A model generated the notes under the pieces. It was not told the DNA's origin, ran no database searches, and worked only from the letters and a program-made list of their open reading frames with translations. 64,000 nt of DNA from Microbacterium sp. VKM Ac-2923 (GTDB lineage: Bacteria > Actinomycetota > Actinomycetes > Actinomycetales > Microbacteriaceae): NCBI RefSeq assembly GCF_022815605.1, contig NZ_JALGRP010000001.1:281715-345714 (forward strand), written 5' to 3'. Shown here in pieces: positions 33,901-41,683 of this stretch. Every line of letters begins with the position of its first letter. The first letter of the stretch is position 1. Position numbers and translations under genes: made by a program.

Positions 33901-34142
33901 GGTGGAACCCCGCGGTCGAAGAGCAGGCGATCGACCGCGCGCACCGCATCGGTCAGACGCGACCGGTGATCGTCTACCGTCTCGTGTCCGTCGGCACTGT
34001 CGAAGAGAAGGTCGTCGCGTTGCGCGAGGCCAAGGCCGGCCTGTTCTCGCGCGTCCTCGACGGCGGTGCCGACGATGACGGCGTGACCTTCGCGGGCGGT
34101 CCGCGACTCACCGCCGACGACATCCGCAGCCTTCTGGACTGA
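30945..34142 (+). CDS. SWIM zinc-finger SNF2-type helicase/translocase
   Basis: A 1065-residue SF2 ATPase of the bacterial SNF2 (HepA-like) group. Residues about 74-84 ([11 protein letters not shown]) form a SWIM zinc finger (CxCxnCxH). A middle region resembles the bacterial SNF2 accessory domain, followed by [15 protein letters not shown], Walker [18 protein letters not shown], motif II [28 protein letters not shown], and the second lobe [40 protein letters not shown] and [21 protein letters not shown]. It should translocate on DNA or displace proteins; biological role unproven. The ATG start is chosen for the conserved N-terminus and the upstream box. Confidence 0.93.
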   Translation: [1065 protein letters not shown]

Positions 34143-34194
34143 CGGCTCCGTCCCGGGGCGCCACCCGGGTCTGGCCGATGTCGGAGGTCGGGTC

Positions 34195-34200
34195 TAGCGT
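34195..34200 (+). promoter_or_regulatory. Leaderless -10 box (TAGCGT) of the MFS gene
   Basis: TAGCGT ends 7 bases before ATG 34208, which makes the earlier in-frame ATG 34178 unlikely. Confidence 0.6.
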
Positions 34201-34207
34201 GACTCTC

Positions 34208-35707
34208 ATGTCCGATGCACAGCCTTCACCCGTCGACGGCGGGGCGTCCGGTGCTCCGGTGGGTGGCCAGCGCACCTTCCTCGCGGTGCTGGTGAACACG
34301 GCCGCGGCGAACGTCACCACGAGCTTCCTGTGGTTCGCCCTGACCTTCTGGGTCTATCTCGAGACGCGTTCGGTGCTGGCGACGGGCATCATCGGCGGCG
34401 CGTACATGCTGCTGCTCGCCGTCTTCGCGATGGTGTTCGGCTCCATCGTCGATCGCCATCGCAAGCACCGCGTCATGCTCTTCTCCGGTCTCATCACCCT
34501 GACGGCGTTTCTCATCGCTGGGGGGTTGTGGCTCGCTTTCCCCGAGGCGGCACTGCTCGACCTGGGCGGGCCCTGGTTCTGGCTGTTCGCGGGGGTCATC
34601 CTCGCCGGAGCCGTCGTCGAGAACATGCGCAATATCGCTCTGTCGACCACCGTCACCCTCCTCGTCCCCGTCGAACGCCACGCGAACGCGAATGGTCTGG
34701 TCGGCACCGTGCAGGGACTCGCCTTCGTCGTCACGAGTGTGTTCAGCGGACTGTCGGTCGGCTTCCTCGGCATGGGGTGGACGCTGGCCATCGCGATCGG
34801 TCTGACCCTCGTCGCGCTCGTGCATCTGCTGACCATCCGCATCCCCGAGGAGCGACCGGCGGCGGGTGCCGAGCCCGGCCCCCTGGTCGACCTCGGCGGA
34901 GCCGTTCGCGCCGTTCGGGCGGCCCCCGGCCTGTTCGCGCTCATCATCTTCTCGACGTTCAACAACCTCATCGGCGGCGTCTACATGGCGCTCATGGACC
35001 CCTACGGCCTCGAACTTTTCAGCGTGCAGGTCTGGGGCGTGGTGCTGGGTGTCACCGCCACCGGCTTCATCATCGGCGGCGGTCTGGTGGCGAAGTTCGG
35101 GCTGGGCAAGAACCCCATCCGGACGATGCTCTGGATCGTGATGGGCATGGGGGTGCTCGGAGCCGTCTTCGTCCTCCGCGACTGGTGGTGGCTGTACGCC
35201 GCCGGCATCTGGGTCTACATGGCCCTCATCCCGCCGGTCGAGGCGGCCGAGCAGACCGTCATCCAGAAGGTCGTCCCCTTCGCCATGCAGGGTCGGGTGT
35301 TCGGTTTCGCCGCCGCTTTCGAGTCGGCCGCGGCACCCGTGACGTCGTTCCTCATCGCCCCGATCGCCGAATTCGCGATCATCCCCTACATGGAGCGCGC
35401 CGACGGGCGCGCAACCTGGGGCTGGCTGCTGGGTGACGGCGAATCGCGCGGGATCGCCCTGGTGTTCGTGTTCGCCGGGCTCGTGATGGTGGTCGCTGCC
35501 TCCCTCGCCTTCCTCACGCGGTCGTACCGCATCCTTTCGCAGCAGTACCGCACGGCCGAGGTCAACGCCGACGTCGTCGAGACCGCGTCCGACCGGGCCG
35601 AGACCGCCCCGGGCGACGGTTCGTCGGACGTCGAGGTGGCGGACGCCGCCGCGCGCGGCATGCGCGGGGCCCCTCCCACCGTCGCGTCCGACGAACGGCG
35701 CGAGTAG
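34208..35707 (+). CDS. Major facilitator superfamily transporter
   Basis: A 499-residue 12-helix MFS permease of the MFS_3/EntS-like exporter type. Seen: helix 1 FLAVLVNTAAANVTTSFLWFALTFWVYLETRS, the cytoplasmic loop FGSIVDRHRKHRVMLFSGL (variant of GxxxDRxGR), AGAVVENMRNIALSTTVTLLVPVERHANANGL, a central loop (PAAGAEPGPLVDLGGAVRAVRA) and a charged C-terminal tail of about 60 residues rich in Glu/Asp/Ala. Such proteins usually export drugs or small metabolites by proton antiport; substrate not evident. It follows the SNF2 gene by 65 bases with its own promoter box. Confidence 0.9.
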   Translation: MSDAQPSPVDGGASGAPVGGQRTFLAVLVNTAAANVTTSFLWFALTFWVYLETRSVLATGIIGGAYMLLLAVFAMVFGSIVDRHRKHRVMLFSGLITLTAFLIAGGLWLAFPEAALLDLGGPWFWLFAGVILAGAVVENMRNIALSTTVTLLVPVERHANANGLVGTVQGLAFVVTSVFSGLSVGFLGMGWTLAIAIGLTLVALVHLLTIRIPEERPAAGAEPGPLVDLGGAVRAVRAAPGLFALIIFSTFNNLIGGVYMALMDPYGLELFSVQVWGVVLGVTATGFIIGGGLVAKFGLGKNPIRTMLWIVMGMGVLGAVFVLRDWWWLYAAGIWVYMALIPPVEAAEQTVIQKVVPFAMQGRVFGFAAAFESAAAPVTSFLIAPIAEFAIIPYMERADGRATWGWLLGDGESRGIALVFVFAGLVMVVAASLAFLTRSYRILSQQYRTAEVNADVVETASDRAETAPGDGSSDVEVADAAARGMRGAPPTVASDERRE

Positions 35708-35753
35708 CGCGGCGTCCGCTGGTACGCCGGTCGCCCATCCGTTCGAAGACGGC

Positions 35754-36452
35754 TCAGACCGGCGGATCGATCCGGATCACGACGTCGTTCCACGCGGCGG
35801 CCTCGTCGTCCCACAGGGCGACGAATGACGCCGCGAGAGCGCCCTCGAGGCCGTCGAGGCTCTTCACCCGGAAGATGACGGCCGCGGCCGTGTCCGCCTG
35901 CTCCGCGTCGCGGGCGTGCTTCGCGTACCCCTGGGCGACGGCGCGGACCCACGCTTCCGACGCGGCCTTCACCGCCGCGTAATTCGCCCCACCGGCCAGG
36001 GGGCGGTCGACGGTTGTCGAGGAGACGATGGCGAGGCGCCCGGCATCCGAGGTGCGAAGGTCGTCGTCGAAGGCGCGACTGATGTGCCGCAGGGCCGTCA
36101 GCGATCGGAGCAGGAAGGCGAAGTCGTCGTCGCTCTGTCCGGCCAGGCCCCCGCCACCGCGCCAGCCGCCGACGAGGTGCAGGATGCCGTCGACCCGGCC
36201 GTACGCGGCGTGCACGCGTTCGCGCAGCGCGAGGACGGCATCCGGGTCAGTGAGGTCGCACCGTTCCACGGCGATTCCCGGGATCTCGGACGCTGCCACG
36301 TCCAGTCGGGCGTGATCGCTGCCCACGACGACCACGGACGCGCCGGCGTCGACGAGGGTCCGCGCGACGGCGCGCCCCGCTGCGCTCGTCCCTCCCGCGA
36401 GCAGCACGCGACGCTCGTGCACTCCCTCGTCCACGGCTTTCGCATCCGTCAT
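35754..36452 (-). CDS. Short-chain dehydrogenase/reductase (SDR)
   Basis: A 232-residue NAD(P)-dependent oxidoreductase. Seen: N-terminal cofactor loop VLLAGGTSAAGRAVARTLVDAG (a variant of TGxxxGxG), VVVVGSDHARLD, CDLTDPDAV, ILHLVGGWRGGG in place of NNAG, IVSSTTVDR with the catalytic Ser, and ANYAAVKAASEAWVRA, the YxxxK pair. Length is typical. GAAGGAG precedes ATG 36452. It lies 29 bases downstream of the DUF6421 gene on the same strand, so the two form an operon, divergent from an Lrp regulator. Substrate unknown. Confidence 0.88.
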   Translation of the reverse strand: MTDAKAVDEGVHERRVLLAGGTSAAGRAVARTLVDAGASVVVVGSDHARLDVAASEIPGIAVERCDLTDPDAVLALRERVHAAYGRVDGILHLVGGWRGGGGLAGQSDDDFAFLLRSLTALRHISRAFDDDLRTSDAGRLAIVSSTTVDRPLAGGANYAAVKAASEAWVRAVAQGYAKHARDAEQADTAAAVIFRVKSLDGLEGALAASFVALWDDEAAAWNDVVIRIDPPV

Positions 36453-36481
36453 GGCAACTCCTTCTCCCGCGTCGGGCCCCG

Positions 36482-37879
36482 TCAGTCCGTCCCGCGGATC
36501 CCCTCGGTCGATGCGATCACGGGCCGCATCTTCTTCTCGAGCGCCTCGAAGAACATCGACAGCGGGAACTCGTCGTCGAGCACCGCATCGGTGTAGCCCT
36601 TCGGCAGTCCCGCGAGCACGTCGTCGGGCAGGCCGCGGGCCCACACCGATGCGGGGTGCGGGGTCACGACGCTGCGCACAAGGTTGTACGCGGCGAGCCA
36701 GTGCGCCGTCTTGGGGCGGTCGATCGAGCGCCAGTACAACTCGTCGATCGCGTCGGCGAGGGCCACGACCGCGGCGGGCACCTCTGCCCAGTCGAAGGCG
36801 AGGGACGTGTCGGTCCAGTGCAGCACACGGCGCTGGTGCAGCCACGCGAAGAGCAGCTGCCCGCCGAGGCCGTCGTAGTTGCGCACACGGGAGCCGGTGA
36901 TCGCGAATCGGAAGATGCGGTCGAAGATCACCGCGTATTGCACGAGCTCGGCGTGTTCGAGCATCGTCTGCTCGGCGGCATCCAGGTCGTCGCGCGACGA
37001 CAGGCGCGCCTGCAGCGTGACGCTTTCGCGGAACGCGGTGAGGTCGCACCGCAATTCTTCGAGCGAGTAGAGGAAGAACGGCATCCGCTGCTTGATCATG
37101 AACGGGTCGAAGGGCAGGTCGCCGCGCATGTGGGTTCGGTCGTGGATGAGGTCCCACATGACGAACGTGCGCTCGGCGAGATCCTGATCGTCCAGCAGTC
37201 GTGCGGCGGCGGGCGGAAGCTCGAGCTTGGTGATCCCGGCTGCGGCGCGGGTGACGCGGCGGTACCGGGCGGCTTCGCGGTCCTGGAAGATCGCACCCCA
37301 GGTGAAGGTGGGCACCTCGCGCATGGCGACCGTCTCGGGGAAGAGGACCGCCGAATTCGTGTCGTAGCCCGAGGTGAAGTCGATCAGACGCAGCGAGACG
37401 AAGAGCCGGTTGGTGAATTCCGTTTCGAGCCGCGCGATGAACTCGGGCCAGATCGCCTCGACGAGAAGTGCTTCGACGTGCCGATCGCTCGAGCCGTTCT
37501 GCGTGTACATGGGAAAGACGACGAGGTGACGGATGCCGTCGACGCGGTGCTCCTGCGGCTGGAACGCCACGAGCGAGTCGAGGAAGTCCGGCGCCCCCAA
37601 CCCCCGGTCGCGCCACCGGCGGAAGTCGGCGACGGCGGCGGTGAGGTAGGCGGCATCGTGGGGGAACAAGGGGGCGAGGGCGTCAATGGAGCCGATGACG
37701 TCGTCGATGAGCGGTTCCGCGGCGTCGGTGTCGTCGATGGACCCGTCCTTGGCCTGCAGGGCCTGGAGGGCGGTGGCGGCGCTCCTCAATCGCGCCCACG
37801 CGGGGGTGCGCTCGACCGTGTCGACGCCGTGGCCGGCGAGTTGATCATCGACGGCACGGGTGGGTGTGGCGATGGTCAT
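36482..37879 (-). CDS. DUF6421 family protein
   Basis: A 465-residue soluble protein of a family I know as DUF6421; function unknown. No signal peptide or membrane helix. The most striking segment is residues 239-283: FVMWDLIHDRTHMRG followed by a Leu/Pro/Phe-rich run and LEELRCDLTAF, giving HxxxH (246, 250) with Glu274/275 and Asp279, a possible metal site. Other conserved-looking blocks: HLVVFPMYTQNGSSDRHVEALLVEA (117-142) and GYDTNSAVLFPETVAMREVPTFTWG (171-195). ATG 37879 is preceded by GGAGG. First gene of a two-gene operon with an SDR and divergent from an Lrp-type regulator. Confidence 0.82.
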   Translation of the reverse strand: MTIATPTRAVDDQLAGHGVDTVERTPAWARLRSAATALQALQAKDGSIDDTDAAEPLIDDVIGSIDALAPLFPHDAAYLTAAVADFRRWRDRGLGAPDFLDSLVAFQPQEHRVDGIRHLVVFPMYTQNGSSDRHVEALLVEAIWPEFIARLETEFTNRLFVSLRLIDFTSGYDTNSAVLFPETVAMREVPTFTWGAIFQDREAARYRRVTRAAAGITKLELPPAAARLLDDQDLAERTFVMWDLIHDRTHMRGDLPFDPFMIKQRMPFFLYSLEELRCDLTAFRESVTLQARLSSRDDLDAAEQTMLEHAELVQYAVIFDRIFRFAITGSRVRNYDGLGGQLLFAWLHQRRVLHWTDTSLAFDWAEVPAAVVALADAIDELYWRSIDRPKTAHWLAAYNLVRSVVTPHPASVWARGLPDDVLAGLPKGYTDAVLDDEFPLSMFFEALEKKMRPVIASTEGIRGTD

Positions 37880-37987
37880 GGCATCCTCCGTTCGTGTCTG
37901 TAAATATTCCTGCCAAAGCCGGATACTAACGGAAATCATACGGCACAAGCCCGGCCGCATCTGGACCGTCCTGATAATGTCGAGTCC
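37880..37987. promoter_or_regulatory. Divergent control region between DUF6421 and lrp-like genes
   Basis: A 108-base gap with A/T-rich patches unusual for this window (TGTAAATATTCCTG; GATACTAACGGAAATCATAC), as expected for Lrp operators, which are AT-rich. GATAAT/TAATGT marks the -10 region of the lrp-like gene. Lrp binding is inference from position. Confidence 0.45.
37975..37980 (+). promoter_or_regulatory. Leaderless -10 box (TAATGT) of the lrp-like gene
   Basis: TAATGT ends 7 bases before ATG 37988; GATAAT overlaps it 2 bases earlier. Confidence 0.55.
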
Positions 37988-38479
37988 ATGACCGAGGCTG
38001 CCGCGCCCCGCGCCCCGCGCCTGGACGACGCCGTCGACGCCGCGATCGTGCGTGAGATCTCGCTCGACGCACGCGCGACGCTCTCGCACCTGTCCGAGCG
38101 CGTGGGCCTGTCGGTGTCGGCCGTGCAGTCGCGTCTGCGTCGTCTCGAGGCGCGCGGCATCGTGAAGGGGTATCGCCCCATCCTCGACGCCGAGGCGCTC
38201 GGGCGGCCGCTCGCCGCCTTCGTCGAGATCACCCCCCTCGATCCCGCGCAGCCCGACAACGCCCCCGAGCTCATCGCGCACCTGAGCGCCATCGAGGCCT
38301 GCCATTCCATCGCCGGCCAGGCGGCCTACATGCTCTTCGTCCGCGTGCCCACCCCGCGCGACCTCGAGGCTCTCATCCGCGACATCCGCTCCGCCGCCCA
38401 GGTGAACACGCGCACCACCGTCGTGCTGCAGACCTTCTTCGAAGCGCGTCCGATCGAGCCGGCCGACTTTCCCGCCTGA
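37988..38479 (+). CDS. Lrp/AsnC family transcriptional regulator
   Basis: A 163-residue feast/famine regulator. Seen: N-terminal HTH LDDAVDAAIVREISLDARATLSHLSERVGLSVSAVQSRLRRLEARGIVKGYRPIL, where VGLSVSAVQSRLRRLE is the recognition helix region, then the RAM ligand domain (LAAFVEITPLD, HSIAGQAAYMLFVRVPTPRDLEALIRDIR, TTVVLQTFFEAR). Lrp proteins bind DNA as octamers and sense amino acids. Divergent from the DUF6421-SDR operon, which is its likely target. Confidence 0.92.
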   Translation: MTEAAAPRAPRLDDAVDAAIVREISLDARATLSHLSERVGLSVSAVQSRLRRLEARGIVKGYRPILDAEALGRPLAAFVEITPLDPAQPDNAPELIAHLSAIEACHSIAGQAAYMLFVRVPTPRDLEALIRDIRSAAQVNTRTTVVLQTFFEARPIEPADFPA

Positions 38480-38540
38480 CGGCGCAGAGTCCGGAGCGGG
38501 ATACATCTCGAGACGGATGCCGGGAGTCGGCGGCCCCGCG

Positions 38541-38546
38541 TAGCGT
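38541..38546 (+). promoter_or_regulatory. Leaderless -10 box (TAGCGT) of the histidine kinase gene
   Basis: TAGCGT ends 7 bases before ATG 38554 and overlaps the in-frame GTG 38545, which therefore cannot be the start of a leaderless message. Confidence 0.6.
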
Positions 38547-38553
38547 GGGCGCG

Positions 38554-39717
38554 ATGCTCTCCTTCCGGCCCCTGCAGCGCTACCAGAAGATCACCGACCT
38601 CGTCGTGGCCGGGGTCTTCGGTCTGCTCGCGGTCGCCGCGGAACAGGTGGGTACCGTCGAGGCCCCGCAGATCGTCGGCGGCGCGCTCATGGTCGCCGCG
38701 TTCGCGGCGGCCCTCGCCCTGCGTCGCCTGCATCCCGGGCTCGCCCTGATCCTGGCCTGGGTGGGAGCGTCGGTGCAGATGGGCTTCGGCATGGCACCCT
38801 CGCCGACCAACCTGGCGATCTTCGCCGTTCTCTACACGGCGGGCGCCTACGGCGGGACGCGCGTGTTCTGGAGCGGATTCGGCTCCGCCATCGCGGGGGC
38901 CGTCGTCGTGCCGGTGTACCTGGTGGGCCGCGGCATGACGGGGCCCCCGACCGCCGACGTGTGGTTCATCGGCGCGGCGCTGCTGCTGGCCGCCGGTTTC
39001 GCCCTCATGCTGGCGTGGGTGTCCGGGGCGCTCGTGCGCACAGCGATGCGTGCCTCGGCGAACAGCCGGGCTCAGCAGGCCGCCGAGGCCGAGATGATCG
39101 CCGAGCAGCAGCGGGTGCGTATCGCGCGCGACATGCACGACGTGGTCGCCCATTCGCTCGCCGTTGTCATCGCACAGGCCGACGGCGCGAGGTATGCCGC
39201 GGCCGCCGACCCGGGCGCGACGTCCGCGGCGCTCGCGACGATCTCCTCGACGGCGCGCTCGGCGTTGACCGATGTGCGTCTGCTCCTCACGCAGCTCCGT
39301 CACAGCCAGGGCGAGGGGCCGCAGCCGACCCTTGCCGATCTCGACGAGCTCTACGACCGGATGCGCGCGGCGGGCGTCGTGCTCGACGTCGTCGTAGCCC
39401 CCCTGCCGCCCGGCGAGCCACCCGGCGCGGTCCAGCTCGCGGTGTACCGCATCATGCAGGAGGCGCTGACCAACGCCCTCCGTCACGGCGTCGACCCCCG
39501 CGTGCGCGTGCACCTGGGATGGTTCGATGACCGAGTCGACCTCTCGGTGCGCAACGCCCGGTCGACCACCTCACCGCTCCCCACGCCGCCGCCCGGCGGC
39601 CACGGCGTGATCGGAATGCGCGAGCGCGCGCAGCTGGTCGGCGGAAGCCTCACGGCCGGGCCCGAGTACGGCGAGTTCGTCGTCCGCGCGACACTGCCCA
39701 TCGGTGCGAACGGGTGA
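38554..39717 (+). CDS. NarL-family sensor histidine kinase
   Basis: A 387-residue membrane kinase with an N-terminal block of about five to six helices (residues 10-160) and no large extracellular sensor. Cytoplasmic part: HisKA_3 dimerisation motif RIARDMHDVVAHSLAVVIAQADG (His about 195), then HATPase with IMQEALTNALRHG (N box), VDLSVRNARS and GGHGVIGMRERAQLVGGSL (G box). The intramembrane sensor resembles cell-envelope stress kinases such as DesK/LiaS. Partner response regulator begins 97 bases downstream. Confidence 0.92.
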   Translation: MLSFRPLQRYQKITDLVVAGVFGLLAVAAEQVGTVEAPQIVGGALMVAAFAAALALRRLHPGLALILAWVGASVQMGFGMAPSPTNLAIFAVLYTAGAYGGTRVFWSGFGSAIAGAVVVPVYLVGRGMTGPPTADVWFIGAALLLAAGFALMLAWVSGALVRTAMRASANSRAQQAAEAEMIAEQQRVRIARDMHDVVAHSLAVVIAQADGARYAAAADPGATSAALATISSTARSALTDVRLLLTQLRHSQGEGPQPTLADLDELYDRMRAAGVVLDVVVAPLPPGEPPGAVQLAVYRIMQEALTNALRHGVDPRVRVHLGWFDDRVDLSVRNARSTTSPLPTPPPGGHGVIGMRERAQLVGGSLTAGPEYGEFVVRATLPIGANG

Positions 39718-39814
39718 ATCCCCGGTGTGGAGGGCGGCGACGGGGAGGGGCCGCATGCCCGCCTCCGGCAGAGTGGATGCCGAGACACCCCCGCCCCAGA
39801 AAGGTCGCGACGCT

Positions 39815-40465
39815 ATGAGCTCCGCCGTCCGCATCGTCCTCGTCGACGATCAAGCGCTGTTCCGTGCCGGCATCCGGATGGTGCTGGACTCCCAGCCCGA
39901 CCTCGAGGTGGTGGGGGAGGCATCCGATGGCCGCGAGGGCATCGAGGTCGTGCGCGCGACGCGTCCCGATCTCGTCCTCATGGACGTCCGGATGCCCGTG
40001 ATGGACGGTCTCGCCGCGACCGCGGAGATCCTGCGCGACCCCGACGCGCCGCGCGTGGTCGTGCTGACCACCTTCGACCTCGACGAGGCCGCGGCTCGGG
40101 CGATCCAGGGCGGGGCGAGCGGATTCCTGCTGAAAGATGCCGAGCCGGAATTCCTCCTGTCAGCGGTGCGCACGGTGCACGCAGGCTCCTCGGTGATCGC
40201 CGCCTCCGCCACCCGGGAACTGTTCGCACACATCGCCGAGGGTGGCTCGACGGAGCCCGTACCCCCCTCCTTCGCCGGGCTCACCGAACGCGAACGCGAG
40301 ATCTTCGCGCTCGCGGCGGCGGGGTTGAGCAATGCCGAGATCGCGGAACGCGAGTTCTTGTCGGAGGCCACGGTGAAGACGCACATCAGCCGCATCCTCA
40401 CCAAGCTCGCCCTGCGCGACCGCGTGCAGCTGGTGGTGTTCGCGTACCGGCACGGGCTCGCCTGA
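39815..40465 (+). CDS. NarL/LuxR-type response regulator
   Basis: A 216-residue two-domain regulator. Receiver: RIVLVDDQALFRAGIRMVL with acidic pair D11/D12, LVLMDVRMPVMDGL with phospho-acceptor Asp57, VVVLTTFDLDEAA (switch Thr) and GASGFLLKDA (conserved Lys). Output: LTEREREIFALAAAGLSNAEIAEREFLSEATVKTHISRILTKLALRDRVQ, a LuxR HTH. ATG 39815 has AGAAAGG 11 bases upstream; a longer in-frame ORF from 39704 overlaps the kinase end and has no homology. Forms a pair with the preceding kinase; targets unknown. Confidence 0.95.
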   Translation: MSSAVRIVLVDDQALFRAGIRMVLDSQPDLEVVGEASDGREGIEVVRATRPDLVLMDVRMPVMDGLAATAEILRDPDAPRVVVLTTFDLDEAAARAIQGGASGFLLKDAEPEFLLSAVRTVHAGSSVIAASATRELFAHIAEGGSTEPVPPSFAGLTEREREIFALAAAGLSNAEIAEREFLSEATVKTHISRILTKLALRDRVQLVVFAYRHGLA

Positions 40466-40569
40466 CGGCCGTCACGTCTCGACGTCGCCGCGTCCCGCCC
40501 CCGACATACGCTGTCGTCACCCCCACAGCCCGAGGCCTGAGCCCTCACCGAGTCAGGACACACCCGCCC

Positions 40570-41079
40570 TCACCTCGTGAGCCGCACCTCTCGCAACGGG
40601 CCGCCCCACCGGTCGTCGACGCGGGCCGCGCCGTCGGGTGCGAAGCCGTGCTTGGCGTAGAAGGCCCGGGCGCGCGGGTTGTCGGCCAGCACCCACAGGC
40701 TCGCCGACCCCGGGCCGAGCGCCGCCTGCAGGAGCGCCGCCCCGACGCCGGTGCCATGGTGCGCCGCCAAGACGTAGAGGGCGTACAGCTCGACGACGGA
40801 CTCCGTCAGATCGGCGTCGCGTGCCGGCCCCGCCGAGGAGAAACCCACGACACGGTCGTTACGCAGCGCGACCCAGGCGTCCCCGAGACGCTCGGCGTCG
40901 GGCGGCTTCTCGCCGCGCAACCGCGTCGCCCACCGCCAGGCCGACAGCTCCACGTCGAGCAGGTCCGACAGGCCCTCGGGCACACGACCGATGTACGACT
41001 CGTTCCAACTGCGCACGTGCACGCTGGCGATGCAGCGACTGTCGTCGGGCGTCGCCGGGCGCACGAGCACGGGACTCAT
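40570..41079 (-). CDS. GNAT family N-acetyltransferase
   Basis: A 169-residue acetyltransferase. Seen: VLVRPATPDDSRCIASVHVRSW (strand 1/helix 1), DAWVALRNDRVVGFSSAGP, VELYALYVLAAHHGTGVGAALLQAAL with the acetyl-CoA pyrophosphate loop (HHGTGVGAAL for Q/RxxGxG/A) and LWVLADNPRARAFYAKHGFAPDG, the typical C-terminal motif. Acceptor not identifiable. It starts in a 4-base overlap (ATGA) with the upstream SRPBCC gene, so the two are translationally coupled. Confidence 0.9.
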   Translation of the reverse strand: MSPVLVRPATPDDSRCIASVHVRSWNESYIGRVPEGLSDLLDVELSAWRWATRLRGEKPPDAERLGDAWVALRNDRVVGFSSAGPARDADLTESVVELYALYVLAAHHGTGVGAALLQAALGPGSASLWVLADNPRARAFYAKHGFAPDGAARVDDRWGGPLREVRLTR

Positions 41080-41597
41080 GGCGCGTCGTCGGTGTCCGCT
41101 TCGCGGTCGCGCTCGGGGTCGTGCGCCCACGTCGGCGCGAGCGCGCGGATGCGGGTGGCGCGCCACTGCCAGGTGGCCCACAGTGCCGGCCAGAGAGCCG
41201 GGGCCGCGGCACCGCCGATCGTGAGACGTTCGCGCCACAGCGTCCGCGCGTCATCTCCCGGAGCGGCCGAAACGGCCATCTGGTGGTCCCACACGTCGAG
41301 CACCGAGAGCGGCCCCGTGAGAGGCACACCCCAGTCTCGGAAGACGCGGACGTCCCCGTTCGTGTCGGTCGTCTCGCGGTCGGCGACCGAGATCAGTTGA
41401 CGACCCACGGGGATGATGCCCGCGACGCTCATCTGCACCGGGACGTCATCTCCCGAGGTGAACGAGGTCGGCATCGTGCCGAGCGCGTCGACGGAGAGGA
41501 GGGGGCCGTACAGTTCGGCGACGGCGCGGGGCGAATGCAGCGCGCGCCAGGCGGCACCCGGGTCGCAGTCGATGACGAACTTCAGCAGGATGCGCAT
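41076..41597 (-). CDS. SRPBCC-fold (polyketide cyclase/START-like) protein
   Basis: A 173-residue protein with the usual SRPBCC layout: MRILLKFVIDCDPGAAWRALHSPRAVAELYGPLLSV (strand plus helix), MSVAGIIPVGRQLISVADRE, VRVFRDWGVPLTGPLSVLDVWDHQMAVS, TLWRERLTIGG and a C-terminal helix ALWPALWATWQWRATRIRALAP. These proteins form a hydrophobic pocket; ligand unknown. It overlaps the start of the GNAT gene by 4 bases. ATG 41597 is chosen because upstream in-frame sequence is Arg-rich and non-homologous. Confidence 0.78.
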   Translation of the reverse strand: MRILLKFVIDCDPGAAWRALHSPRAVAELYGPLLSVDALGTMPTSFTSGDDVPVQMSVAGIIPVGRQLISVADRETTDTNGDVRVFRDWGVPLTGPLSVLDVWDHQMAVSAAPGDDARTLWRERLTIGGAAAPALWPALWATWQWRATRIRALAPTWAHDPERDREADTDDAP

Positions 41598-41671
41598 GAC
41601 TTCGATCGTGCCCGATCGGAGGGCGTGGTGCGCACGCCTTGACGAGACCCTCGAGGGGGTTCGACCGGTCC

Positions 41672-41677
41672 TAGGCT
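41672..41677 (+). promoter_or_regulatory. Leaderless -10 box (TAGGCT) of the ComB-like gene
   Basis: TAGGCT ends 6 bases before ATG 41684. Confidence 0.6.
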
Positions 41678-41683
41678 CGAGGG

